Below are positions 8,108-17,999 of a stretch of DNA of 64,000 bases, piece by piece. Source of the DNA: Pseudomonas lini. GTDB lineage: Bacteria > Pseudomonadota > Gammaproteobacteria > Pseudomonadales > Pseudomonadaceae. Positions within the stretch are counted from its first letter, which is position 1. Each line of letters opens with the position of its first letter. The stretch spans positions 434,001 to 498,000 of the forward strand of contig NZ_JYLB01000003.1 in the NCBI RefSeq assembly GCF_001042905.1, given 5' to 3'. The notes beneath the pieces are model-generated. The model searched no databases and was not told the origin of the DNA. It saw nothing but the letters and a program-made list of their open reading frames with translations. Made by a program: the position numbers and the translations under genes.

Positions 8108-9031
8108 TTAAACCACCGGAATATCCAGCGCCACCGACATGAACTGACTGATCCGCGACCTTAACCAGCGCTCCGCCGGATCATTGTCGTGCACCCCGCT
8201 CCAGGCCATCGACAATTGCGCAGCATCGATGGGAAACGGTGGATCTTCGGCGCGCAAGGCGCATCCCTCAACCAACGCGCAGGCCGCGTAATCGGGGACA
8301 GTGGCGATCATCTCGGTGCCGGCGAGCAACGCGCGTAACCCACTGAATTGCGGCACCCCAAGTACAACGCGTCGCGTGCGCCCGACCTTGGCCAAATCCA
8401 CATCGATGTTGCCGGTCAGGTCACCGGAAAACGACACCATCGCATGGGGCCGCGCACAGTAATCGTCCAGGGTCAGTGGTTCTGGCCGGTTGTCGCCGCG
8501 CAGTACTTTGCAGGGGATGTCGCGCAGCTTCTTGCGTTTGGCGTTGGCCGGCAGATCGGTGGTGTAGCTGACGCCTACCGAGATTTCGCCGGAGGCCAGC
8601 AATGCCGGCATCAGCAGATAATTGGCTCGGCGCACCACGACCACGATTCCCGGCGCCTCTTCTTGCAGTTGCCGGAGCAACGGAGGAAACAGACCAAACT
8701 CGGCATCGTCCGACAGCCCGATGCGAAATACATCGCAGCTGGTCGTCGGGTCGAACTCCTTGGCACGGCTGACCGCCCCCGAGATGGTGTCCATCGCCGG
8801 TTGCAGCTCCTTGAGAATCGCCAACGCCCGTGCCGTCGGCTCCATCCCGCGACCGTTGCGCAGCAACAACGGATCGTCGAACAAATCACGCAACCGCCCC
8901 AGTGCGGCGCTCACCGCGGGTTGGCCCATGAAGAGTTTTTCGGCGACACGGGTCAGGTTCTTTTCGAACATCAGGGCTTCGAAAATCACCAGCAAGTTCA
9001 TGTCGACGCGGCGCAGATCGTTACGGTTCAT
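8108..9031 (-). CDS. LysR family regulator (NodD/SyrM-like subgroup)
   Basis: The 307-residue protein begins with RRVDMNLLVIFEAL, the opening typical of the NodD/LeuO-like LysR branch, followed by a helix-turn-helix (NLTRVAEKLFMGQPAVSAALGRLR) and a substrate-binding-like domain. It lies 46 bases after the MBL-fold hydrolase gene on the same strand, so the two may be co-transcribed or the regulator may control the hydrolase. The ligand is unknown. Confidence 0.9.
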   Translation of the reverse strand: MNRNDLRRVDMNLLVIFEALMFEKNLTRVAEKLFMGQPAVSAALGRLRDLFDDPLLLRNGRGMEPTARALAILKELQPAMDTISGAVSRAKEFDPTTSCDVFRIGLSDDAEFGLFPPLLRQLQEEAPGIVVVVRRANYLLMPALLASGEISVGVSYTTDLPANAKRKKLRDIPCKVLRGDNRPEPLTLDDYCARPHAMVSFSGDLTGNIDVDLAKVGRTRRVVLGVPQFSGLRALLAGTEMIATVPDYAACALVEGCALRAEDPPFPIDAAQLSMAWSGVHDNDPAERWLRSRISQFMSVALDIPVV

Positions 9032-9077
9032 GGGCAGGGTTCCTTTGGTGTTCAGCCAGGCGCGAGTCTGTCGGACT

Positions 9078-10073
9078 TTACTCGATCATCGGCACTTTCG
9101 CCGCTCGTTTGTAAGGCCCGTACTCGATGGGTACCCACTGGAAATGCTTGTCCACTGCGGTGATATGGCCGACACCCGGAAACGGCAAATGCGCCGCCGT
9201 GACCCAGATCTTGCTGGCCGCCGCATCGCTGAAAACTTTGGCGCGACTCTTGATCGCTTGTTGGCTGTCGACGTCGAAACGAATCGATACCTCGGGATGC
9301 TCGAACTGCACCGCCAGGTTATGCACCAGATCGCCCATGAACAGAATACTCTGGCCTTGGGAGTTGAACCGATACGTGGTACTGCCCGGTGTGTGCCCGG
9401 CCTCCAGCTCGGCATCGACAACGCCCGGCACTGGCGACTGCCCGGCAGCAAAGGTCTTGAAACGGCCGGCCGCGATATACGGCGCGGTGGAGTCCTGAGC
9501 GATCTTGAAAAACTCCTTGGCACCGGCCGGCGCCTTGACCATCGCCTGAGGGTCAAGCCAGTAATCGGCTTCGGCCTTGGCCGCATAGACCGTTGCATTG
9601 GCGAACACCGGTTTTTGCTGCCCGTCCACCAACCCGCACACATGATCCAGATGCAAGTGCGTGAGCAGGATGGTATCGACCTGTTCTGGCTGATAACCGG
9701 CGGCTTTGATGTTCGCCGACAGCTGACCCGCCGTGGCACCGATGCACTGCCCCGCCCCGGTATCCACCAGGATCAATTGTTTGCCGGTGTTCACCAGAAA
9801 CGCATTGAAGGCGGTTTGCACCCCCGGTGTTTCAATCGAACGACGAGCCAGTAACGCGCGGATCTGGTTTTGAGTCAGACCGTCGAGCAGTTTGGGCGAC
9901 AGGTCGTTGTAGCCATCAAACAACGCCGTCACCTCGTAGTCGCCCACCGCGAGCCGGTAATAACCGGGCACCTGAGTGTTCACCTGAGCCGGTGCCTGGG
10001 CCAGGCTGGTGCCAGACATCACCGCCAATGCCAAGCCAAGTCCGCCAAGCATGCAAACGTGGGAATGCTTCAT
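9078..10073 (-). CDS. Secreted MBL-fold metallo-hydrolase
   Basis: The 331-residue protein has a Sec signal peptide (charged start, hydrophobic run, SLAQA cleavage-like site near residue 26). The metallo-beta-lactamase motif HLHLDH (His139, His141, Asp143, His144), a GHTPGSTTY segment and a later AAHLPFPG supply the metal ligands. Such proteins hydrolyse lactones, esters or beta-lactams in the periplasm. The start at 10073 is preferred over 10133 because it gives a clean signal peptide. It pairs with the downstream LysR gene. Confidence 0.87.
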   Translation of the reverse strand: MKHSHVCMLGGLGLALAVMSGTSLAQAPAQVNTQVPGYYRLAVGDYEVTALFDGYNDLSPKLLDGLTQNQIRALLARRSIETPGVQTAFNAFLVNTGKQLILVDTGAGQCIGATAGQLSANIKAAGYQPEQVDTILLTHLHLDHVCGLVDGQQKPVFANATVYAAKAEADYWLDPQAMVKAPAGAKEFFKIAQDSTAPYIAAGRFKTFAAGQSPVPGVVDAELEAGHTPGSTTYRFNSQGQSILFMGDLVHNLAVQFEHPEVSIRFDVDSQQAIKSRAKVFSDAAASKIWVTAAHLPFPGVGHITAVDKHFQWVPIEYGPYKRAAKVPMIE

Positions 10074-10347
10074 GAGATCACCCTTGATCGAGCCAGAAAA
10101 TTCGGCCCTGTCCAGGCCGCTACACGTCGTCAATCTTGCACGGCCCTGCGTTGGCGCGATTGCAGCGATGTGCTCAGTTGAGGCTTTTTCACGCTTGGCC
10201 TGACCGCGGAATTAACAACGTTTAACTCGCAAGCCAAAGCTCCCGCGACCAAGAATGAAGCCCTCTGCGCAGACCTTTTTTTCAGAGGGAACGTGCTGAC
10301 TTACCGTGCAGCGCACCCGCGCGCGCCCTCCGACACGGACATTGGCC

Positions 10348-10812
10348 ATGGCTCACTTTCAGCAAAACGCGATCAGCGCGTCCTCCACTGAAACGCGAAA
10401 AAAACCCACTGGCGGGCTCAGCCCCTGGCGTGAAAATCTGGCCAAGCAGTTGATCCTCGATCACCTCGGTGAAACCCTGGAAGTGACTGAACTGGCACGG
10501 GCGTGCGCCCTGTCGCGCAGTCATTTTTCCCGTGCGTTCAAGTGCAGCACCGGCCTCTCGCCGCAGGACTGGATTCGCCGGGAACGCATCGCCCGGGCCA
10601 AGCAGTTGATCCAGAACACCGACCTGACCCTGACGCAAATCAGCCTGGAATGCGGCTTCTGCGATCAGGCTCATTTTTCCCATATCTTCACCCGCAGCGA
10701 AGGCGTTTCTCCGTTTGCCTGGCGGTGTCGGACCGTGCGCGCTCTGCCCTCTCTCAACAGCAAAAGATCGCAGCCTTCGCCAGCGCCTACAGGAGTTCAC
10801 TTAACCCTGTAG
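10348..10812 (+). CDS. Short AraC family regulator (HTH domain only)
   Basis: The 154-residue protein is almost only an AraC-type double helix-turn-helix (about residues 30-130: LEVTELARACALSRSHFSRAF and a second LTQISLECGFCDQAHFSHIF). It has no ligand-binding domain. ATG at 10348 is used; a GTG at 10306 would add 14 residues. The last 17 or so codons run into the left arm and loop of a REP-like hairpin, so the C terminus is repeat-encoded. Divergent from the MBL gene; its target is unknown. Confidence 0.82.
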   Translation: MAHFQQNAISASSTETRKKPTGGLSPWRENLAKQLILDHLGETLEVTELARACALSRSHFSRAFKCSTGLSPQDWIRRERIARAKQLIQNTDLTLTQISLECGFCDQAHFSHIFTRSEGVSPFAWRCRTVRALPSLNSKRSQPSPAPTGVHLTL

Positions 10813-10838
10813 GCGCTGGCGCAGCCTGCGATCTTTTG
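10761..10838. repeat. Inverted repeat, second REP-like family, overlapping a gene end
   Basis: Arms of 33 bases (10761-10793 and 10806-10838) with a 12-base loop. The unit is a variant of the one at 3293-3396. The left arm and loop are translated as the end of the AraC-type gene; the right arm abuts the hydrolase gene end at 10846. Confidence 0.88.
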
Positions 10839-10845
10839 ATCTCGA

Positions 10846-11670
10846 TCAGCCCTTGATGAACGCCAGCAGATCTTCGTTGAGTTGATCCTTGTGGGTGTCG
10901 GTCAGGCCGTGGGGTGCTCCCGGGTAGACTTTCAATGTGGAGCCCTTGACCAGTTTCGCCGCGGCGATGCCGGCGGCTTCGATCGGCACGACCTGGTCGT
11001 CGTCGCCATGCACCACCAGGGTCGGCACGTCGAACTTCTTCAGGTCTTCGGTAAAGTCGGTTTCGGAGAACGCCTTGATGCAGTCATACGCGTTCTTGTG
11101 GCCGGACATCATGCCCTGCAGCCAGAACCAGTCGATCATGCCTTGGGACGGCTTGGCACCTGGGCGATTGAAGCCAAAGAACGGACCGCTGGCCAGATCC
11201 TTGTACAGCTGCGAACGGTCGACCAGGGACGCCTGACGAATACCATCGAACACTTCCAGCGGCAAGCCGCCGGGGTTGGTCTCGGTCTTGAGCATCAACG
11301 GCGGCACCGAGGAAATCAGCCCGGCCTTGGCCACCCGACCGGTGCCGTGGCGACCGATGTAGCGCGCCACTTCGCCACCGCCGGTGGAGAAGCCGAACAG
11401 CACGGCGTTTTGCAGATCCAGATGCTCGATCAGTTGCGCCAGGTCATCGGCGTAAGTGTCCATTTCATTGCCGAACCATGGCTGGCTCGAACGACCGTGA
11501 CCACGGCGATCATGGGCAATGACCCGGTAGCCTTTGGAAGCCAGGAAGATCATCTGTGACTCCCAGCTGTCGGCGTTCAATGGCCAACCGTGGCTGAAGA
11601 CGATCGGCTGACCGGTGCCCCAGTCCTTGTAGTAAATCTCGGTACCGTCTCGAGTGGTAAAGGTACTCAT
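10846..11670 (-). CDS. Alpha/beta hydrolase, arylesterase / non-heme chloroperoxidase type
   Basis: The 274-residue protein follows the P. fluorescens arylesterase (PFE) pattern throughout: oxyanion-hole HGWP, nucleophile elbow GFSTGGG (Ser95), the catalytic Asp in HGDDDQVVP, and catalytic His in APHG (His254). The family hydrolyses aryl esters and has perhydrolase (cofactor-free haloperoxidase) activity. It is cytosolic without a signal peptide and has the family's usual length. It lies 34 bases after the flavodoxin-like gene on the same strand, so the two may be one transcript. Confidence 0.9.
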   Translation of the reverse strand: MSTFTTRDGTEIYYKDWGTGQPIVFSHGWPLNADSWESQMIFLASKGYRVIAHDRRGHGRSSQPWFGNEMDTYADDLAQLIEHLDLQNAVLFGFSTGGGEVARYIGRHGTGRVAKAGLISSVPPLMLKTETNPGGLPLEVFDGIRQASLVDRSQLYKDLASGPFFGFNRPGAKPSQGMIDWFWLQGMMSGHKNAYDCIKAFSETDFTEDLKKFDVPTLVVHGDDDQVVPIEAAGIAAAKLVKGSTLKVYPGAPHGLTDTHKDQLNEDLLAFIKG

Positions 11671-11704
11671 GGTGATGTCTCCTCATGCATGGATTTTGCG
11701 GCGG

Positions 11705-12280
11705 TTAATAAGAGGTGCGGGCCATTCGTTCGGCCAGGCGTGCCACCCGCTCGCCTAGATGCGCGGCGGTGCGGCGGTCTTCGGGCGGCGGTGCAAGGTC
11801 GGGAGATTGTTCGACGTTCGACTGCGCCATGGCTCCCAGCGAACTGCCGAGCCGATTCAACTGCCCATCGAACAGGCCCATGCTGCTGCGCGCCGGCAGC
11901 AGGTCGAGGCCGACCCAGATCATCGAGTGCTGGGCGGCGAACACGGTCATCTGCAGCAAGGTGTTGAGCTTGTCGCCGCACAGGCAGCCGGAATTGGTAA
12001 ACCCGGCGGCGAGTTTGTCGCGCCAGGGCTGGGCCAGGTAAAACGATGCGGTGGCTTCCATGAAACCCTTGAAGGCCGACGAGGCACTGCCCATGTAAGT
12101 CGGGGCGCCAAAGATGATTGCATCAGCACGGTGCAAACGTTCCCAGTGCTCATCCACTTCCTCGACCGGAATCAGCCGACAGGTGCTGCCCAGGTGCCGT
12201 TCCACACCCTGGCCCACGGCTTCGGCCATGACCCGGGTGTGCCCGTAGCCACTGTGATAGACCACCACCACGTTGCTCAT
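11705..12280 (-). CDS. Flavodoxin-like NAD(P)H:quinone reductase (WrbA-like)
   Basis: The 191-residue protein starts with a flavodoxin strand and FMN phosphate loop (VVVVYHSGYGHT) and has AIIFGAPTYMGSAS around residue 70, typical of WrbA/NADPH-dependent FMN reductases. GGAGG precedes the ATG at 12280; the upstream in-frame ATG at 12304 lacks such a site. It precedes the esterase gene and suggests a small oxidative-stress or quinone-handling unit. Confidence 0.85.
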   Translation of the reverse strand: MSNVVVVYHSGYGHTRVMAEAVGQGVERHLGSTCRLIPVEEVDEHWERLHRADAIIFGAPTYMGSASSAFKGFMEATASFYLAQPWRDKLAAGFTNSGCLCGDKLNTLLQMTVFAAQHSMIWVGLDLLPARSSMGLFDGQLNRLGSSLGAMAQSNVEQSPDLAPPPEDRRTAAHLGERVARLAERMARTSY

Positions 12281-12614
12281 TCCGGTTCCTCCAGAAGTGT
12301 TCATCCTTTTTTCGGCACGCTTTTTGTTGCAAGAAGGTCAGTGCCTTCGGTTGAACTTGAAGGGATGGATTTTTGAGCGTAGACCGGATGCAGGACGAGT
12401 TAAACGTTGTTAATTTTCAATGGTGCGCCAATGGATTTCGCTGCGCCTTCAGCGGCATCGCGCCCAATAAATACGGGACCGGCCGGCACTGGCCTGAATG
12501 CAGCGACCGATACGCGCTGCCACCAGGTGCTCAACGCTGCGTTGCGCTGCCGAAAAAACCTGAGGAATATGCCCGGATACCGCGTGATAGACGGCTGCAA
12601 GCAGGAGTGACCCG
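12281..12614. other. Divergent intergenic region
   Basis: The stretch lies between the flavodoxin-like gene (minus) and the large ATPase regulator (plus) and must hold both promoters. No gene or clear palindrome was seen. Confidence 0.6.
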
Positions 12615-15419
12615 TTGACCCTTTCTCCCGAACAGGCCATCCATTTCGGCCCTTACCGGATCTACCCCGGACAACGCCTGGTGATGGAGGCCGACCAGCC
12701 CTTGCGCCTGGGTCGGCGCGCCATGGACATTCTGTTGATCCTGCTGGAACACGCCGGGCAGGTGGTGAGCAAGCAGCAACTGATCGCTCGGGTCTGGCCC
12801 AAAAGCGTGGTGGAAGACATCAACCTGAGGGTGCACATGGCGGCGCTGCGCAAAGCCCTCGGTGACGGTCAGGCCGGCCAGCGCTACATCGTCACCGTTG
12901 CCCAGCGCGGGTACAGTTTTGTCGCGCCGTTCTCTGTGGAGCACGTCGAGCAAAGCCCGAAAAGCGCCGCAAATGGACCGAGCCGGCATAACCTGCCGAT
13001 CCGTCGGACCCGCATGATCGGCCGCCAGGCTCTGGTCGACAGCCTGATGGCGCAACTGGCGCGGCAGCGTTTCATCACCCTCGTGGGCCCCGGCGGAATC
13101 GGCAAGACCACGGTGGCACTGCGCGTTGCCGAACAATTGATCGGCCGCTACCGAGACGGCATTCGCCTGCTGGACCTGGCACCGATCAACGACCCTTCAA
13201 TGATCACCACGCACCTGGCAGCGCTGCTAAATTTGTCCTTGCACGACGCCGAACCCATGAACGGTCTCGCCAGGCTCCTGCGCGAACGGCAGATGCTGCT
13301 AGTCATCGACAATTGCGAACACCTAATCGACGCCATTGCGTTACTCAGCGAAAGCATCCTGCGCGCGGCGCCCCAGGTGCATATTCTGGCCACCAGCCGC
13401 GAGAGCCTGCGGGCCGAAGGTGAGTTCGTGCAGCGCCTGGAATCACTGGACTGCCCGCCGCCCATCGCCGTGCTCGACCGCGCCCAGGCCCTGACGTTTT
13501 CGGCGCTGCAGTTATTTGTCGAGCGGGCGATGGCCAGCCACGACTGCTTCGAACTGAGCGAAGCCGAACTGCCGCTGGCGATTGAAATCTGCCGGCGGCT
13601 GGACGGCATACCGCTGGCCATCGAACTGGCGGCAGCGCAAGTGGGCAGCCTGGGATTGAGTGGGTTGCTGTCGCAACTGCAAGGCAGCTTTCGCCTGCTC
13701 ACCCAAGGCTGCCAAACGAATTTTGGCCGCCATCAAACCCTGCGCGCGACACTGGATTGGAGCTTTGAACTGCTCAGCGCCTGCGAGCAAACCTGCCTGC
13801 GTCGATTGAGCCTGTTCCGGGGCGGTTTCACGCTGGAATCTGCCGCCGCCGTGATTGTCGGCCAGCACATCGAGCCCGGGATGGTGTTTTCCTCGATCAC
13901 CCAATTGGTCGCAAAGTCATTGCTGAACGTGGAAGTCGGCGACGAAGAAGTGTTCTACCGTCTGCTCGACACCACACGTGGCTATGCACTGGAAAAACTC
14001 GCCCAGGCCCAAGAACTGCCGGATACCCGCCAGCGCCATGCCGAACGCTGCCTCGTGTTGATGCAGCAAGCCCAGAACGACTGGGAGCAGATCTCGAGCG
14101 AGCGCTGGACCGAGCGTTACGCCCGCAGCCTGGGAGATATTCGTTCTGCACTCGATTGGGGCTTGAACGCTCAAGGACCACAGCCCTTGGCGATCCGTCT
14201 CGCCGCGACCTCGACGCCGCTCTGGCAGGAACTGTCGCTGCTCAAGGAGCACGGCGTGTATGTGCGCAAAGCGTTGGCCTTGCTCGAAGCGACGCATCAG
14301 CCCTGCCCGCGTGTGACCATAACCCTCAAGCTTGCCCTCGGCAGCTCCTGCTACCACACCCTGGGCAGTAGCGCCGAAGCGGTCGAAGCGTTCGTCAGCG
14401 CCAAACACCTGGCTGAACGCTGCAACGATGTGGCCGGTCAGCTCAAAGCGATTTCCGGGCACTTGGCGGTTGATCTCAGTTGCGGCCACTACCAACAGGC
14501 CCTGGAGCAGAGCCGACAATTCGAGCGGTTGGGGTTGCACGGTGACGCGGTGTTGGCCCTCAGCACCCAACGCTTGCGGGTTCTGGCCCTGCACTTTGCC
14601 GGGGATCAGCCTCTGGCGCGGGAGAATGTCGAACAGGTCATTCAATGCCTGGCCCAGAGCGGTCACCTCAACCGCTTCAGCTACTGCTTTGGTGTGCATT
14701 ACGATCAGAGCGTCGCAGCCCTGACGATTCTGGCGCGCATTCTCTGGTTGCAAGGACACCCGGAAAAAGCCTGGCGCACTGCACGACAGGCGCTCGACAT
14801 CGCGATGCAGATCAATCATGGCACGTCCATCTGCTATACCCTGGCGCTGGCCGGTTGCCTGATCGCTCATTACAACGGCGACACCCCGGTCGCCCGCGAG
14901 CTCCTGAACCTGCTGCTTGAGCAGGCGAAGAAACACTCGGTGCTGCTGTTCTACACGTGGGCCAAACATTACGCGCAGGTGATCGACGTTGCCCAGATGC
15001 CCGCGTCCCCGCGACCAGACACCGGGTTGATCAAGGAAATCATGGTCACACTGGACAGCCGTTTCATCGATGATGCGTTGCTGGAACGGGCCGAAAATGG
15101 CGCGGCGGGCTGGAGCACGGCGGAGATTCTGCGGGCCCGGGCCGACGCGTTACTGGCAGGAGATTGCCCGAGCAGCATCGGCGCGGCCGAGGCGGTGCTG
15201 CTCAAGGCGTTAGCCGTAGCAAAAACCCAGGGAGCGCTGGCCTGGGAACTGCGCAGCGCGACATCACTGGCCCAGTTGTGGCAGCGTCAGGGCCATTTCC
15301 GGCAAGCCCATGAGCTACTGGCGCCGATTTACCAGCGTTTCACCGAAGGCTTCGCCACACCGGACCTGACAAAAGTCCGGCGGTTACTCGACGAGTTGCA
15401 GCGCGACCTGCCCGATTGA
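12615..15419 (+). CDS. Winged-helix / NB-ARC-like ATPase transcriptional regulator with TPR-like C terminus
   Basis: The 934-residue protein has an OmpR-type winged helix (about residues 10-105, ending QRGYSFVAPF), a P-loop ATPase (GPGGIGKTT, about 158-166; Walker B LLVIDNCEHL about 237-246) of the STAND type, and a long helical C terminus of TPR-like repeats (about 470-930). Such proteins are signal-sensing regulators in which ATP binding controls DNA binding. TTG at 12615 is chosen because AGGAG lies just upstream and the next start would cut the DNA-binding domain. It converges with a shorter paralogue; their ends overlap by 36 bases. Confidence 0.85.
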   Translation: MTLSPEQAIHFGPYRIYPGQRLVMEADQPLRLGRRAMDILLILLEHAGQVVSKQQLIARVWPKSVVEDINLRVHMAALRKALGDGQAGQRYIVTVAQRGYSFVAPFSVEHVEQSPKSAANGPSRHNLPIRRTRMIGRQALVDSLMAQLARQRFITLVGPGGIGKTTVALRVAEQLIGRYRDGIRLLDLAPINDPSMITTHLAALLNLSLHDAEPMNGLARLLRERQMLLVIDNCEHLIDAIALLSESILRAAPQVHILATSRESLRAEGEFVQRLESLDCPPPIAVLDRAQALTFSALQLFVERAMASHDCFELSEAELPLAIEICRRLDGIPLAIELAAAQVGSLGLSGLLSQLQGSFRLLTQGCQTNFGRHQTLRATLDWSFELLSACEQTCLRRLSLFRGGFTLESAAAVIVGQHIEPGMVFSSITQLVAKSLLNVEVGDEEVFYRLLDTTRGYALEKLAQAQELPDTRQRHAERCLVLMQQAQNDWEQISSERWTERYARSLGDIRSALDWGLNAQGPQPLAIRLAATSTPLWQELSLLKEHGVYVRKALALLEATHQPCPRVTITLKLALGSSCYHTLGSSAEAVEAFVSAKHLAERCNDVAGQLKAISGHLAVDLSCGHYQQALEQSRQFERLGLHGDAVLALSTQRLRVLALHFAGDQPLARENVEQVIQCLAQSGHLNRFSYCFGVHYDQSVAALTILARILWLQGHPEKAWRTARQALDIAMQINHGTSICYTLALAGCLIAHYNGDTPVARELLNLLLEQAKKHSVLLFYTWAKHYAQVIDVAQMPASPRPDTGLIKEIMVTLDSRFIDDALLERAENGAAGWSTAEILRARADALLAGDCPSSIGAAEAVLLKALAVAKTQGALAWELRSATSLAQLWQRQGHFRQAHELLAPIYQRFTEGFATPDLTKVRRLLDELQRDLPD

Positions 15420-16862
15420 TGCCCAGTGGGCCCGGCTGATGTAGCGTTCATAACGCAGTTCGAAGGCGCGCAAGTAACCGCTGTGTTCGAGCTTCTCCAG
15501 GGCGTAGGCGCGCGTGGTATTGAGGAAACGGTAGCGGGTCACGCCGTTACCCTGCTCCACCGACAGCAGCGATTTATTCGCCAGACTCTCCACCACGTTG
15601 ACCAGGCTTGCGGGCAGCAGCATCGCGCCACTGATCACGCCAATCGCCGCATCCAGGGTGAACGCCATCTTGAACACCGCCAGCCGCTGCAACACGATCT
15701 GCTCCAACGGGCTCAGCTGTTCATAGCTCCAGTCCAAGGCAGCTTTCAGACTCTGATGCCGTGGCAGAGCGGTGCGTCGGCCTTGAGTCAACAACTGCAA
15801 ACAGTTGCCAAGTTGCGCTTGCAGCCCCACCAGCGCCAACGCATCGATCTGCGCCGCCGCCAGTTCAATGGCCAAGGGCAAGCCGTCGAGCCGCCGACAG
15901 ATTTCGCGCACGGCCTTGAGATCCTGTTGGCGCAGGGTAAACCCTTGCTGACGGGCTCGGGCGCGGCTGACCAACAGTTGCACCGCCGAATAATCCATGG
16001 CCTCGGCCACGCTGTATATCGCTGAGGCTGGCGGCACCGCCAGGGCCGGTAAACGCATCAGCGTTTCCCCCGCCGCTTGCAGTGGTTCGCGACTGGTGGC
16101 CAGGATCGATAGCCGTGGCGCCGAGGCCAGCAGATTATCCACCACTGCTCGACAGCATTCGAGCAGGTGATCGCAATTGTCGAGCACCACCAAGGCATGC
16201 CGTTGCCCCAGCAGTGTCCCGCCGACATCCAGTTCCAGCGTGCGCGACAGATGCTTGACGAGTTGCGCCGGGTCATCGATGGCCGCCAGATCAACCCTCC
16301 AGACACCATCCTGATAGTGCTGCAACAGCAACTCGGCCACGCGCAACGCCACGGTAGTTTTGCCAATGCCGGCGGGCCCCATCAGGGTCATGAGACGTCG
16401 AACCGGCAACTGCCGGACCACACTGCCGATGATCGAGTCGCGACCGGTCACCGGGGTGAGCCGCGCAGGCAGATTGTGTTGAGGCTTGTGCTCCGTCTCG
16501 ACGGGTACCAGCGTGCCTGTCCGGTCGCGTTGTACCGGGGCGATGAAGCTGTAGCCGCGCTGGGGAATATTGACGATGTAGCGCTGCCCGTTCTGGCCAT
16601 CGCCAAGTGCCCGACGCAGCGCGGCAATGTGCACGCGCAGGTTGATTTCCTCCACCACCGAGGTCGGCCAGACGTGAGCAATCAGGGACTCCTTGCTCAC
16701 CACTGAGCCGGCGCGTTCGACCAACACCTGCAAAATATCCAGGGCTCGTCCGCCCATGCGCAGTGAGCGATCACCCTCCAGGATCAATCGCTGACGCAGG
16801 TGAAACGCGTAGGGCCCGAACCGCAGCACCGCATCGCTATTTATACTTCTGAGGCTGTTCAT
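15384..16862 (-). CDS. Winged-helix / STAND ATPase transcriptional regulator, short form
   Basis: The 492-residue protein is a paralogue of the convergent neighbour. It has the same winged helix (residues 13-110, ending QRGYSFIAP) and ATPase (P-loop GPAGIGKTT, 162-170; Walker B ALVVLDNCDHLL) but stops soon after the STAND winged-helix region and lacks the TPR-like half. It ends with a short unique tail inside the 3' end of the neighbour. Whether the short form is ancestral or a truncation cannot be decided here, but the reading frame is intact. Confidence 0.85.
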   Translation of the reverse strand: MNSLRSINSDAVLRFGPYAFHLRQRLILEGDRSLRMGGRALDILQVLVERAGSVVSKESLIAHVWPTSVVEEINLRVHIAALRRALGDGQNGQRYIVNIPQRGYSFIAPVQRDRTGTLVPVETEHKPQHNLPARLTPVTGRDSIIGSVVRQLPVRRLMTLMGPAGIGKTTVALRVAELLLQHYQDGVWRVDLAAIDDPAQLVKHLSRTLELDVGGTLLGQRHALVVLDNCDHLLECCRAVVDNLLASAPRLSILATSREPLQAAGETLMRLPALAVPPASAIYSVAEAMDYSAVQLLVSRARARQQGFTLRQQDLKAVREICRRLDGLPLAIELAAAQIDALALVGLQAQLGNCLQLLTQGRRTALPRHQSLKAALDWSYEQLSPLEQIVLQRLAVFKMAFTLDAAIGVISGAMLLPASLVNVVESLANKSLLSVEQGNGVTRYRFLNTTRAYALEKLEHSGYLRAFELRYERYISRAHWASIGQVALQLVE

Positions 16863-17048
16863 GCACGTTCATGCGCTGAAAACCTGGCCCGGCTCAAGGT
16901 ACCGCAAAACCCATCGCGCCCATCCATCCAGGTTCCCGCACCTCCATGGCAAAGAGTTCACGGGTATCTTGGCAGGCATGGGTGTCGGTACAACGGCCAC
17001 GGGAGGAGCGTCACGGCCATCACGGTGCGCGTGACGGACAACGCCCCT

Positions 17049-17999
17049 CTAACTGAACTGTTCGCGGTATTGAGTGGGGGTCAGGCCGAGCTTTTCACTG
17101 AACAGAAAACGCATATGCCGCACACTGCCAAAGCCACTTTTATAGGCCACGGTCTTGAGCGGCAGGTCGCTGGTTTCCAGCAGATTCCTGGCGCAATCGA
17201 TGCGCGCGCTTTGCAGAAACTCCATCGGTGTCATGTTCACTTCCCGGGCGAAAACCCGGGCGAAGTGCCGCGCACTCATGTTCACCAGACTGGCCATGCG
17301 TTCGATGCTGAACGCTTCATCGAGGTGTTCGAGCACATGGTTCTGCACCCGGGTGATCGGCGTTTCATGGGGCGCGACCGCCGCCATCAAGGGGCTGAAC
17401 TGCGCCTGCCCGCCCTGGCGTTTCATCACCACCAGCAACACCTTGGCGACATCCTGAGCGACTTTTTTGCCATGGTCTTCGGCAACCACCGCGAGCGCCA
17501 GATCGATGCCAGCCGTGACACCGCCGGAGGTGATGAGATTGCGGTCCTGCACGAAAATCTGATCGGTCTCGACAGTGGCCTTGGGAAAGCCTTTGATCAG
17601 GCGTTCGGTGTAATGCCAGTGAGTGGTCACGCGATAACCGTCCAGCAACCCGGCATGCCCGAGCACGAACGCGCCGGTGCAGATCGACCCATAACAGTTT
17701 GCGCGGTTGACGGCGCCCTGAAGCCATTCGAGCAGCGGTGGATGTTTTTCGTTGTAGGCTCCCGGCCCACCTGGCACCAGTAACAAGTCATAGCGCTCGT
17801 TCGCCTGATCGATGTGCAAATCGGCCTGAACCTTGACGCCGTTTGAGGCTCGCAGCGCACCCGGCTCGGTGCCGATGGTCGACAGCTCGTAACGGTCCGC
17901 CGAATCCAGATAACGATTGGCGATCGAAAACACCTCCATGGGACCGGCCATGTCGAGCAGAAGAAAGTCGGGGAACAGCACCATTGCCACGGTTTTCAT
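17049..17999 (-). CDS. GlxA family regulator (DJ-1/PfpI domain plus AraC HTH)
   Basis: The 316-residue protein has an N-terminal DJ-1/PfpI domain (about 1-180, with GSICTGAFVLGHAGLLDG containing the conserved Cys) and a C-terminal AraC-type double helix-turn-helix (about 210-315: SIERMASLVNMSARHFARVF and GFGSVRHMRFLFSEKLG). Relatives control amine, arginine or carnitine catabolism. It is divergent from the pirin gene across a 216-base gap, so pirin control is possible but inferred. Confidence 0.9.
   Translation of the reverse strand: MKTVAMVLFPDFLLLDMAGPMEVFSIANRYLDSADRYELSTIGTEPGALRASNGVKVQADLHIDQANERYDLLLVPGGPGAYNEKHPPLLEWLQGAVNRANCYGSICTGAFVLGHAGLLDGYRVTTHWHYTERLIKGFPKATVETDQIFVQDRNLITSGGVTAGIDLALAVVAEDHGKKVAQDVAKVLLVVMKRQGGQAQFSPLMAAVAPHETPITRVQNHVLEHLDEAFSIERMASLVNMSARHFARVFAREVNMTPMEFLQSARIDCARNLLETSDLPLKTVAYKSGFGSVRHMRFLFSEKLGLTPTQYREQFS

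Noticed and set aside
10261..10289. CCCTCTG...CAGAGGG hairpin before the AraC-type gene
   Set aside because: The 7-bp stem has a 15-base loop and the T run lies inside the loop, so it does not fit an intrinsic terminator and may be chance.
13917..14969. Minus-strand open frame of 350 codons
   Set aside because: Shadow of the TPR-like half of the ATPase regulator; no recognisable domain.
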